Positions 34,217 to 44,262 of a DNA stretch of 64,000 nt are shown here, in pieces. The stretch is taken from NCBI GenBank assembly GCA_023014335.1, contig JAECYW010000003.1, forward strand, positions 1,488,001 through 1,552,000, in the 5' to 3' direction. The translations under genes were made by a program, and so were the position numbers. Position 1 is the first letter of the stretch; every line of letters starts with the position of its first letter. The notes below the pieces were generated by a model, which saw only the letters and a program-made list of their open reading frames with translations, made no database searches and was not told the DNA's origin. The stretch is from Galerina marginata (Eukaryota; Basidiomycota; Agaricomycetes; Agaricales; Galerinaceae).

Positions 34217-35463
34217 TCATGCAAATATATGGAGGGTTCCAAGGTACTGATTGTCGTGTTAGATCCGTTTTCCAGACCGGAATGGAAGAGACTTACATCG
34301 GGAGGGTTATTAAACCTGACATTCTGGTTCAAGGCTGAGATTTGCTTGATCTCCTCGTTGGTAAGATCGAAAGTGACGGATTCAAAATTTTCAACAAAGC
34401 GACTGCTGGCGCTTTTAGGGATAATAGCAAGTCCACGCTGGGTTGCCCAGCGCAGGAGAACTTGAGCAGGGGTCTTCTTGTACTTGGCGGCGATGGGAAC
34501 AACCACTGGGTGCTCGAAAAGCTTCGGGCAGTTAATGGCTTTGTCCCAGTCGAGTTCGACGAACGATAGCGGGCCAAATCTACACTAAGTTAGATATCTG
34601 GAGACTGTTTCGCCATTGGTGCGAAGGCTTACGAGGAATATGCTGTCACGGCGATACCCTCTGACTTGGCCAACTGGACGAGGTCTTCCTGTACAAGGTA
34701 AGGGTGGATTTCGACCTGAAGAATTGCAGGGCGGATGCGCGCGTATCGTAAAAGATCCATAATGAGAGCTCCTTGAAAGTTAGAAATGCCAATAGATTTG
34801 GCGAGGCCAAGGTCGGCGATATGCTCCATAGCTTGCCAGGTCTCCTGGATGGTGGCCTTGCTCTGCACGACTTCTCCCTTAAGGTTTCTCCATCCCGAAG
34901 GATAGCTGTCCTTGGGATCGACGTATTCGAGGGCCACGGGGAAATGGATGTAGAAAATGTCGAAGTAACTGTAACATCGACGTCAGTAAATAATAAAATC
35001 AATTGAAAGGCTCTGTTTGTCACTCACTCAATACCCCACCACTCTAACTGCTGGCGCACAATCGGCTCGACGCGCTCTTTCTCGTGGAAGGTATTCCAGA
35101 GTTTGGAAACGATAACAAGGTCCTCGCGCTTCACGATTCCCTCATCGATGGCCCGTTTAACCCCGAGCCCGGCCTCCTTTTCGTTTCCATAATCTACGAA
35201 AGTGGGCGCAGTGATTGAGCTCTGAATTCAGACTATAGTGTCATCAAGATCTCACCAAAAGCACCATCGAACAGCCTGTATCCGGCCTTGATCGCGTCGT
35301 AGACGACGCCAGCCGTGTTCTCGGTGACTTTCCATAAACCGAAGCTGCAGGGAAAACCGTTATCTGATTAGCATCTTATCTTTTCCCTATCTCGGCCAAT
35401 TACGCACCCGACTTGGGGAATTTCCTGACCGTTGTTGAGCTTGATTTTAGGTACGTTGACCAT
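34217..35463 (-). CDS. Aldo/keto reductase, xylose reductase-like
   Basis: Five or more exons; about 320 residues. The start [19 protein letters not shown] is the usual AKR opening. Catalytic tetrad context: [14 protein letters not shown] (Asp and Tyr), VIVSKLWN (Lys), [16 protein letters not shown] (His). [37 protein letters not shown] and [13 protein letters not shown] (NAD(P)H site) follow. The end is [12 protein letters not shown] joined to YLGTLHIFA, matching the IRIFA-type C-terminus of fungal xylose reductases. It reduces aldoses such as xylose with NAD(P)H in the cytosol. An upstream in-frame ATG at 35607 would add 48 residues of non-family sequence and is less likely. It shares a 230-bp divergent promoter region with the amidase. 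Confidence 0.9.
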
Positions 35464-35695
35464 GATGCTGTACTCGTTGCGTTCGTGGAAATGAAACGTT
35501 GGTTTGGGAAAGCCTTTAGCCCAAGGCGAGCTCTTTAAGATAAAACCAGTCCTCCATCGGGCCGGCGGAGAAGCCTCGCGGAAAAGGCGGTCACGATTAG
35601 CAAACATCAGTCGCGTGTCGCAATCGACATTTCATTATGTCTCCTAAAACGCTACTATTGCCACACGCAATGAGTGGGTGGGAACATTTCGCACC

Positions 35696-37726
35696 ATGCT
35701 TCTTGCTTGGTTATCTCATCGTCGAGCATGGTGAGCTGTACTTTCAAACCATTCAGCCTCATCCAATTGTCCGCAGGGTTGAGTGCTGATAATGCGTGTT
35801 CTAAATTAGCAAGGCCAAGCAGGAGGAACGCCGACAGAGAATCGAGGACTTGCCTGCCGCATTCCATGAACCCGTGAATCTAGGAGACCAGCGTATTCTG
35901 GGCCATTCAGTCGGAGCATTGGTCTCGAAAGTGCAATCGGGACAACTCGATGCGGTCGAGATCCTGACAGCCTATGGCAAGAAGGCTCTGGAGGCCCATA
36001 AAGAGACCAATTGCCTGACGGAAGTAATGATGGCCGCTGCCGTGGGCTGGGCAAAGAACTGTAACAAACAAGGTCCATTGGCTGGAATGCCCGTTAGTTT
36101 GAAGGATGTAAGTAGTTTTCGAACTCCCTGACAGTTCAGAGGAGAGTTAAACTCCATAAACCAGACGGTAGGCGTCAAAGGTTGGGATGGTTGTATCGGA
36201 TACTCAGCGTGGGTTGGGAAACCAGCCCAGAAAGACTCGGCCCTTGTCCGCCTCCTCCGTGACGCTGGCGCAGTTCCATTCGTCAAGACCAATATACCCA
36301 TCACTCTTCTGTCCTTTGAGTCAGCTTCAGATGTTTTCGGAAGAACGACAAACCCGCACAAGAACACCCATTCTCCCGGTGGGTCTACAGGCGGTGAAGC
36401 GGCCCTACTGGCCTATGGAGGATCGCGGATCGGGATAGGAACAGATGTGGCAGGCTCAGTGAGAGTACCAGCGCATTATTCTGGGATATATACCATCAAA
36501 GCATCTGTCGGTCGCTTTTTGAAGACGGGGAGCAGCTCGAGTATGCCCGGTCAGGAAGGTGTGGCCCCTGTTTATTCGCCCATGGCTCGAACTCTTGAGG
36601 ACCTGGAATACTTTTGGAAGGCCGTCGTAAGCATGCAGCCTTGGAAGTACGACCATTCGGTACCGCCTAATCTATCTTCCGATGAAACTTAAACTCACCC
36701 CTCGAGACCAGTGTCTCCCGATTCCATGGAGGACCGTTGACTTATCGAAGAAACCGCTCAAGTGGGGCGTTCTGTGGGATGATGGTAAGTCGCCCAATAA
36801 TTTGACATTGCACTAAACTTATACGGTCACGCTCTTTGCAGGCGTAGTACTGCCATCTCCCGCTTGTAAACGGGCTCTCGAAACTGTCGTCGATGCTCTC
36901 GGTAAGAACGGCCACGAAGTTGTAGCAATGTAAGTGTAACATTTGCCATATGCCAAGTTAACTTGCTTTCTTACCCGTGCCCAGTTACCCCCCAAGCCCA
37001 TACGAAGGCCTGAAACTTGGCTGCAGTCTCATCCTCGCAGACGGTGGAAAAATCGCAACCGCACCCATTCGCACCTTCGAATCAAACGACCCAGGGATGG
37101 TCCAAGCCATGCGCATGTTCCGTCTGCCGTCCTTTTTACGTTGGCTATACACCATCTACATTCGGTACATCAAGCGAGATGAAGTGTATGCTGGTATCCT
37201 GGACGTATGGCACGAAAAGCAGGTCGTGGACTTCTTTCCCCTCGTCGCGAAGAAGGAAGAATACAAAGCAAGGTGGTGGGATTTCTGGAGTGAGCAGGAA
37301 TTAGACTTTGTACTTACGGTGCCCAATGCATTACCGGCCGTCCCACACGGCGGAATGAAGAATGGAATTTCTTCATGTGGTTATACTTTCTTGTTTAACT
37401 TGGTAGGGTCATCTTCTGGTAAATAACTAGGACTTGTGCTAATTGGTTTCTCTTTGTCCGTCTAGCTTGATTATTCTGCAGGCGTGCTTCCTGTTACGCA
37501 TGTCGATAGTGTTTTGGACCAGTTACATGGCTTTAAACCGCGCAATGCCATTGAACGAGGTGCCTACCTGGACTACAATGCCGATGACATGCACGGTCTA
37601 CCCGTAGGTATTCAGGTGGTGGGTCAGAGACTCGAAGAGGAGAAAGTCATGGAAGGAATGAAGATCATCGAGAAATTGCTGAGAGAGGACGGAAAAGAGT
37701 ACAAATTACTGAACGCAGACTTGTAG
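35696..37726 (+). CDS. Amidase-signature family hydrolase (acetamidase/FAAH-like)
   Basis: The first exon, 35696-35730, is short (MLLAWLSHRRA) and joins across 35731-35809 to CKAKQEERRQRIEDLPAAFH, the usual basidiomycete amidase start. The catalytic region: PLAGMPVSLKD (Lys), a junction at 36109, then GVKGWDGCIGYSAWVGKP, VPFVKTNIPITLLSFESASD, HSPGGSTGGEAALLAYGGS (cis-Ser) and GIGTDVAGSVRVPAHYSGIY (nucleophile Ser). The later half, GVVLPSPACKRALETVVDAL, IRYIKRDEVYAGILDVWHEK and ADDMHGLPVGIQVVGQRLEE, ends NADL. All three triad residues are present. It hydrolyses amides to acid and ammonia; the substrate is unknown. GTDVAGS replaces the commoner GTDIGGS next to the nucleophile. Divergent from the aldo/keto reductase. 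Confidence 0.9.
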
Positions 37727-37986
37727 GTTTCAAAGGACAATGTTATGTATTTGTATTTCTTGCCACTTGGTCCCATTCGAGCAAAATGTTGACTACTATA
37801 AGGCTCTCTGCGAAGAGGAATTTTTAGAGATAGCAATTACGCAACCACATAATGAGTCCATGTAGATTGCGGCATGAATTTTCTTCACCTTATCGAGGCC
37901 AACATACAATCCCAATCTCTTCCCTTTCATCATTATCACAACGTACAACACCGCAACTTTCAAGGCCCAGGATATTCCAAATGTCG

Positions 37987-40183
37987 TCATAGAGGTGTCT
38001 GCGCTACTGGGACAATCGCAAAGGAAAGGGTGAATATCGTCACAAGGCAAGTTATAGCAGGAATTAAAACCTTGCGTAAGAACGCTCTCTTGGCAGGGTA
38101 GTTCCGTCGAACAGCTTGAACGTCGACATCAATGTGTATATCCGGGTCCTTGACATCAACCGGAACAGTCATGTCGGAAGTTGGAGGAGAAAGAGGTCGG
38201 TAGGCAGGGCTGTGTCTATCCTGATACCGAACAGTGAAAGAGATACCGTCCGTCGTGTTTCCTTCTTGACGGCGAGGTTTTGACAAACGGGAACTACTGG
38301 GTGAAGGGTATACATTTTCGTCGAAGGTCATCGGGGACGAGCTCCTTTCCGTTTTATGGGCCCTCGAAGGAGGCGAAGGTGGACCAAGATCGACATCTGT
38401 TGCGTCTCTGTAGTATTTGACGGTCGGCTTAAATATACTATCTTGGTTCCTCTCCGCTCGTTCACTAGAACGATTAATTGCAGGAGGAGGCGGGGGAAGA
38501 TACATCTGTAACCGTCTCCCAGAAACGACCGTTGTTTCGGTTTTAGCGGCATTTGCAACCGGAAGAAGGCCAGGTAGAAGGAACGGCCTCGTCAGCGTTG
38601 GAAAATTTGAATTCTCCGTCCTAAAATGTAATAAATTTAGAAAGGAGACAAAATAAAAATGACAGAGAAGGAGGACTTGGATTTCTTCTTTTTTCGTGAT
38701 GGTAATGTGCTCCATTCTGCATCGGGATCGCTAAACATGTTGTATGCGTCCCGAAAATCTTCTGATCTTGTGTGTTTACGAGTGTTCGTATGTTGAGGTT
38801 CGACGTGTGGAAGTTTTCTTATGCGTTGGCCCGCTGACTTTGGCTTCGCGGATATGCGAGGAGCACAAGTTGGATCTTCAGCGTCGTTTACCTAAATGGC
38901 CTGAGTGAGTCACCTAGGTAGTAGGCATGTGTCAGTAACGTACGGCAGGGCATGGATCTCGGAAGAAAGGGCCAGGTTCTTGAACGGTTTCCAACTTAAT
39001 AGAAGCATCTTCGTGCATTGCGGTATCTTGCTGCCGAAGGATGGGGTTGTGTTCTGCCATTCGGGGTCATTGTCAGTTGTTCGACAGGTGAAAGAAGGGA
39101 AATAAAAGACTTTGTTGAACAATAGGATTTACTGCTCTCGAGTTCCTGTTCGTGGCTTGAGTATGAATCTGCTCAAATGGTTTGGATGTGCGCCAGGATG
39201 ACGAAGGCCTCGTCATACTGTTCATGAACTGATGATTTTGGGACGGCGTTAGCATTGGTTTGACTGGAGATGAGTAGTTTTGTGAGACGGTGGCATTTTG
39301 GAAGTCAGAAATAGTATCCCGAGCAAGTGAGCGAAGCGGAGAGGAGAACGAAAAGGCAGGATTCTGAGGTTTACTTCCGAGGTCACAGTCCGGTAGACAA
39401 TTATCATGAGTAGGAAGCGGACGAGCATGTGGAGGCAGGTGGTTGACTGTATCCGAAAAGCCAGGGTTTTCGTTGAAGAACGGGATGGGGGTCGTGAAGT
39501 GCTGCTCAAGGGTCAGTATATGCGCATCTACAGGCTGAACAGCTGGTTGGGAGCGAAGTTTAGGCAAAACAGTAGAAACTCTGAACGAAACTTGAGATCA
39601 GCAGAGGTAATGAGCGTAGAAGAACAAACTTTTCGGGCTCTCCAGCAAGGTTAGGAATACTATTAGTATTAGCAGCGGGTTCTGGGAATGAATGAGTCTG
39701 TGTCGTCGAGGGGTCTCCGATAGTTGATTGTATGCGGGTCGCTTGGTGCTGAGACGTCGGTACTTTCCCGGATGCAAGCCCAGGCTTCAAGGACACTTTG
39801 GGTAGGGGGTCCAACTGTCCTCGTCTCAATGCCTGGGTTTTAAAGCCTTCCATAATAGTTTTCTGACCAGAATTTGTTGCAGTTACTTTTAAGGATGACG
39901 TAGCAGGGGCAGCAGAGGTTCCGCCATGCGGTTTAGTTCGATAAGCGGCGTTGATTTTGGCAATACTAAACGGATTAGGCTTGTATGCCACGGTTTCCTC
40001 CCTTGAAGACAGATCTATACCATTCAAGTCGTCGATCTTTTTCGTGCCGTTCTGGTGAGGTGCATTACTTGAATCGGAGCCAGAGTCATCCGAGTCGTCG
40101 AATGGGTTTGTCCTGAGATCGAATATCCATTCGCTATCCAGCCGCATTTTAGAGGATATAGAGGTATCCCCAGAGTGAGTCAT
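37987..40183 (-). CDS. Hypothetical Ser/Pro-rich protein with C-terminal membrane anchor
   Basis: Start MTHSGDTSISSKMRLDSEWI. An acidic NPFDDSDDSGSDSSNA segment follows, then long Ser/Thr/Pro/Gln-rich exons (AVQPVDAHILTLEQHF.., HNPILRQQDTAMHEDASIKL.., VNDAEDPTCAPRISAKPKSA.., LPSRKKKKSKSSFS). The final exon runs YLPPPPPAINRSSERAERN to RRNYPAKRAFLRKVLIPAIT, with one hydrophobic helix ITCLVTIFTLSFAIVPVA near the end. Roughly 550-600 residues. The C-terminal helix suggests a tail-anchored membrane protein, with the disordered region in the cytosol. No named domain recognised. An alternative 3' exon (37796-38010) is open in another frame. Exon boundaries inside 38640-39640 are approximate. Confidence 0.6.
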
Positions 40184-40280
40184 TCTTTCTAGTCCATAAG
40201 AATTTTGAAGCTCGCGCTCGTATGTGGCCGAAGGAAGAGAGTGGAAAGTTCAAAGTTGAGTTCAACCGACAGTGAGGTAT

Positions 40281-40315
40281 CGGCCGGCCGGTCAGATCTC
40301 CGGTTTTGGTGGCAC
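40281..40315. repeat. 35-bp GC-rich direct repeat, left of right arm
   Basis: CGGCCGGCCGGTCAGATCTC followed by CGGTTTTGGTGGCAC. A copy with 3 differences of 35 lies at 43799-43833 in the same orientation. The pair brackets the right arm of the inverted duplication almost exactly. Confidence 0.8.
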
Positions 40316-40344
40316 AACAGCGGAACACACAACGCGTACGGTCA

Positions 40345-41870
40345 TGTCCGCAGCTCGTCCCTCTTCATCCAAGCCCAGAATAAGGCCACCCGCTACAGCG
40401 CTCAGCTCGACAAAAAGGTATTTCGTTATTCCTTCTGTGCCTCACCCTACGTCATTATCGGTGCCCTTCTTCTCGCTGTCTTCCTCCACAGCTTCAACGC
40501 GTTCGCTGCGCTGATCTCAAACCTCATTGGTTGGGGTCTCCCTGCGTACCTCTCTTTCAAAACCACTGAAACGCCCTTGCCCCAGGGTTTCGTCCAGTGG
40601 CTCAAATACTGGGTTGTGTTTAGCTTCTTCAATTTCCTAGAATCTTTCGCCATTTGCCTTGTTCTCTACTATGTTCCCTGGTACTTTGCTTTCAAGTCGC
40701 TTTTCATTCTGTGGCTCCAACTTTCAATCCTCCGCGTATGTCTCTCTCCTTCTTACTCTATTTCTTCGTGCTATTCTAGATTTCTTTCTTACAATTAATT
40801 ATAAAAACTTACATATCCTCCCTTCCACCAGTTGACGCGCTTGATCTATTTATTCGCGGTCGTTGTGTTGGCTCTCTCGCTTACATACCTTTTCTTTTCT
40901 CAGGGTGCCCAGCTCACCTACCCGTCATCTCACCCATCGCTCAAGGCTCTCCAGAAATGCCTCAACAGGCTGTAGCACACGATGATCCCGATAATCAGGT
41001 ATTTGCCTTTTACTTCATAAATTCGTAAGTTTATTAATGAATGTCTAGTCTATCACGGAAGAAAAAAGCGATTCTCCTGCTCCCCATTCAACGATTTTCA
41101 GCCTACCTGTACGGCACTGTTACTCAGCGCCTGATGTGCAATCGTCCTAACCAATGCTTAGCTCGTAAAGGAAAAGGGGTGCTTTATGGTTACCCACGAA
41201 AAAAAAATATTACGAACTCGACCAAATTTTCATCAAGCGGAGTCTTGCGCCGAGTGAATACTGTACTTACACTTTTCAGAACGAAACCGTCTCAGTGATC
41301 CCATCTATGTGCCTGGAAAGGATGAAGAACGAAGTCGCTGCCATCCGATACGTCCAGAGTAACACTATTATTCCCACTCCGAACATTCGCTGTACTTTTG
41401 AAGACAACGGGCGCTTCTACATCATCACCGATATCGTTCCAGGTCCCACCCTGGCGCAGCTACCTGACGACAAGAAGGCCGGAGTCATAAAAGAGGTTGA
41501 AGGATATATGGCGCAAATGCATGCCATTAAGTCTAAAGTCATGGGTGGGATTTCAGGCGATAATGTTTTGCCGTATCGTTGCGTCAAAGACTTTTCACCA
41601 GATGAATGTTCAAAACTCTTGGACTCGAAATTTCGAGAATCGGACACCGCCGAGTTTGTTCTTTGCCACAACGACTTATCCCAGCACAACATAATAGTCG
41701 ATGAGAAGACTCTAGAAGTTGAAGCCATCCTCGACTGGGAGTACGCCGGATTCTACCCTGCTGAGTCTGACGGGAAGTTTTATCTTCGACCTGGCGCTTC
41801 CGTAGCGCTTGAAGGAGAAGATGATGATGTTCCAAAGTTGAAGGAGCTCCTCGACCATTGGATGGCATAA
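40345..41870 (+). pseudogene. Frameshifted REEP-kinase fusion copy (alpha-right)
   Basis: Mirror partner of the intact fusion at 8353-9896, with the exon order kept: 40345-about 40741, about 40902-40998, 41049-41108, 41162-41870. It has three visible lesions. First, 16 nt are missing after the 13th base of the coding region, so the ATG at 40345 is out of frame with LFIQAQNKATRYSAQLDK. Second, the first intron lost its acceptor and the start of exon 2 (CASP joins directly to YVIIGALLLAVFLH). Third, the run after CACG at 41199-41207 has nine A where the left arm has eight, shifting the kinase frame; a C-before-AG difference also puts the REEP end (KCLNRL stop) out of phase with the linker. The rest of the kinase, with CHNDLSQHNIIVDE and DWEYAGF, is preserved. 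The A-run could also be a sequencing error. Confidence 0.8.
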
Positions 41871-42544
41871 TATTGCGGACCAATTTGATGTTCTCATTAC
41901 GCATATGTGCGTACGTGACATGTAGAAAGATATCATATCCAATGTTTTATTTGAGTCAGTTGACTGCCACACTCCCAGATTTAATCTGCTGAAAGTTGTT
42001 GGAAGAACTCGATGCCGATGACCTCCATAATGAAGTTTAAACAATGTGTGCAACGATCTCCCCTTCGACTTCCGATTTTATACACGTGTACCTTGCCAGC
42101 CAGTGCCAGCAGCCCTACTCAAATGTACCTCCTATGTACCCTCTTCCCTTTGCCGACATCTTCTGCGCCCACCCACCACATCAAATTTATAAATTAAGAG
42201 GGTTCAGTCTTTGTACTTATTCTTTCATCGTCAAGCTTCAAGAACCCGCGCCTGACGCTCATTTAGCAGGAAAAATCCCACAACCTATTTTTAGCCCTGC
42301 TTCCATTGTCGTCAATGTTCGACTTCAAAGGTTCACCGTGACAAGGCGTGCGGGAGAGTATGGTACGGGATGTTATGGGTGCGGGAGAAATTAAAAAATG
42401 CCTTGAGGATGAAATTCGTCTGACCAAGGAAAGAACGGAAGAAAAAATTGGGTGAGCAGAAGTAGTACACCGGGTGAACAAGCAAACCCAGCGGCACTGG
42501 CTCCAGCCTGGCATAAGCGCTTAGTACTCCCGAGTCATTATCGA

Positions 42545-42765
42545 TCAATGACTGGCGCAAGACTGGGGTACACCATCATATCCGCTCCTCAACGAGTACA
42601 ACAACCATCGTCATCCCCGCCCAGAACAAGGCCATCCATCCACTACAGCGCCCAGCGTCTATTTCGTTATTCCTTCTGTGCCTTCCTACACAGCTTCAAC
42701 GCGTTCGCTGCATCCATCTTAAATCTCGTTGGCTTCCAAAAATGCCTCAACAGGCTGTAGCGCAC
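42545..42765 (+). pseudogene. Heavily deleted Yop1/REEP remnant upstream of kinase beta-right
   Basis: Fragments recognisable against the intact REEP are CCTCAACGAGTACAACAAC, GCCCAGAACAAGGCC, TTTCGTTATTCCTTCTGTGC and CTACACAGCTTCAACGCGTT, ending AATCTCGTTGGCTTCC joined to AAAAATGCC. Internal deletions have removed exon 2 start and everything after the NLVG segment. The final joint is the same as in the left-arm remnant (7345-7683). Confidence 0.75.
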
Positions 42766-43655
42766 AATGATCTCGATAATCACGTACTTGCCTCTTTACT
42801 TCATAAATTTGTAATTTCATTGAGGAATGTTCAGTCTATCACCGAAGAGAAATGCGAATCTGATGCTTCCGATTCACGAGCTTTCAGTACACCTGTACGG
42901 TACTGTTACTCAGCGCCTAATCTGCAATCGTCCTAACCAATGATTAGCTCATCCAGGAAAAGGGATGCTGTGGGGTCACCCCCGAAAAGAAATATTACGA
43001 ATTCGACGATATTTTCATCAAGCGGAGTCTTGCCCCGAGTGAATACCGTCTTTACTATATTAACAAAAAACCCTTCCCAGTGATTCCACGTATGTGCCCG
43101 GAGAGGATGAAGAACGAAGTCGCGGCCATCCGATATGTCCAGAGTAACACCAATATCCCCACTCCGAACATTCGCTGTGCTTTTGAAGACAATGGGCGCT
43201 TCTACATCATCACTGATATCGTTCCCGGTATAACCCTGGCTGAGCTACCGGAAGACAAGAAGGCCGGAGTCATAAAAGAAGTCGAAGGATATATGGCGCA
43301 AATGCATGCGATTAAGTCTAAAGTCATGGGAGGGATTTCAGGTGATAATGTTCTGCCGTATCGTTGCGTCCAGGATTTTTCACCGGACGAATGTTCAAAA
43401 ATCTTGGACATGAAATTTCGGGAATCGGACCCAGCCGAGTTTGTTCTGTGCCACAACGACTTGTCCCAGCACAACATAATAGTCGATGAGAAGACTCTAC
43501 AAGTTAAAGCCATCCTTGACTGGGAGTATGCTGGATTCTACCCTGCCGAGTTCGACGGCAAGTTTTATCTTCGTCCTGGCCCTTCTGTAGCACTTGAAGG
43601 AGAAGAAAATGATGTTCCGAAGTTGATGGAGCTCCTCGACCATTGGAAGGCATAA
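42742..43655 (+). CDS. APH-fold small-molecule kinase, copy beta-right
   Basis: Exons 42742-42783, 42835-42894 and 42948-43655 (14, 20 and 235 codons) are in phase and give 269 residues. The tail MPQQAVAHNDLDNH and SITEEKCESDASDSRAFSTP precede LIQEKGCCGVTPEKKYYEFD. The internal ATG seen at this point in the sister genes is replaced (GGGGTCACC), so only the spliced start supplies an in-frame AUG for the full kinase, which supports the three-exon model. Motifs: NEVAAIRYVQ, TDIVPGITLAELPEDKK, CHNDLSQHNIIVDE (His203, Asp205, Asn210), AILDWEYAGF (Asp225). Close to beta-left in its C-terminus (ENDVPKLMELLDHWKA). Substrate unknown. Confidence 0.85.
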
Positions 43656-43798
43656 TATTGCAGATAATTTAACGTTCTGTATATGACATGTAGAAAATTA
43701 TCATATCCAAAGTTTTATTACAGTCAGTTTGGGTGCCATAATTCCAGGAAATTGAATCTGCTAGGACACAGCCGCGCTTGTTGCTCTCGAACCGCAAT

Positions 43799-43833
43799 CG
43801 GCCGGCCGGTCAGGTATCCGATTTTGGTGGCAC
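43799..43833. repeat. 35-bp GC-rich direct repeat, right of right arm
   Basis: CGGCCGGCCGGTCAGGTATC followed by CGATTTTGGTGGCAC; partner of 40281-40315. It lies about 40 bp outside the end of arm homology. No equivalent copy was seen beside the left arm. Confidence 0.8.
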
Positions 43834-44262
43834 TCCGGGCACTTGACTTCAACTATCATCATTGACTTGTCATTGCCTATCCTTGACCCCCAAGTTCAAG
43901 CATATATCAATTTTCTAGACTTGAAATTCTTCATATGGCCACCTATCACCTCATTTGAAAGTATCCTCAGCCCCTGGAACCCTCGTCTTTCTTTCCTTGG
44001 TTCGTAGCAATGACCGCTTGAGGAAGCTACGGAAGCATGGATTGGGCACCAAACTAACCTTTTAGCCGAAGAAGCACTGTTATGACCATCGCTCTCCAAC
44101 TCCTTTACGGGGCGGTCGAATAGAACTAACGGGCCGGATGAGCTGGCATCCCCGTCTTGTGATGTCGTCTTGAAGAATTCGTATGAAACGGGGTATAGCG
44201 AGGGAGCGATTTGCTTCCTATAAATCAACATCCAACTTACGTTCATTGTTGCACTTTTCCAA
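43834..44262. other. Intergenic, esterase promoter
   Basis: About 430 bp with no gene. It should contain the promoter of the esterase starting at 44263. Confidence 0.5.

Larger units (their letters stand above)
40320..43757. repeat. Right arm of the large inverted duplication
   Basis: Plus-strand mirror of 6340-9935: REEP (40345), kinase (41162), REEP remnant (about 42545), kinase (42948). Homology starts near GAACACAC at 40321 and fades after the shared CAGTCAGTTTGGGTGC near 43735. This arm has lost more than the left: a 16-nt deletion after ATGTCCGCAGCTC, loss of an intron acceptor, an A-run frameshift, and a larger deletion in the second REEP remnant. Confidence 0.85.

Noticed and set aside
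35605..35607. Longer aldo/keto reductase start at 35607.
   Set aside because: The 48 extra residues do not resemble the family or a clear targeting signal; [12 protein letters not shown] is the usual start.
40205..40344. An N-terminal extension of the right-arm REEP copy upstream of 40345.
   Set aside because: The frame is open but begins with TTG, has no ATG, and its sequence has no counterpart in the left arm or in Yop1 proteins.
41295..41870. Reading the right-arm kinases as starting at MIPSM/MIPRM (41295 and 43080).
   Set aside because: Both codons are GTG, not ATG, and lie inside a longer conserved exon; spliced upstream ATGs explain the 5' ends.
42960..43000. Loss of start in kinase beta-right because ATGGTTACC became GTGGGGTCACC.
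   Set aside because: Once the two 5' linker exons are recognised the +2 difference is absorbed (CTC ATC CAG GAA AAG GGA TGC), and the gene is intact.
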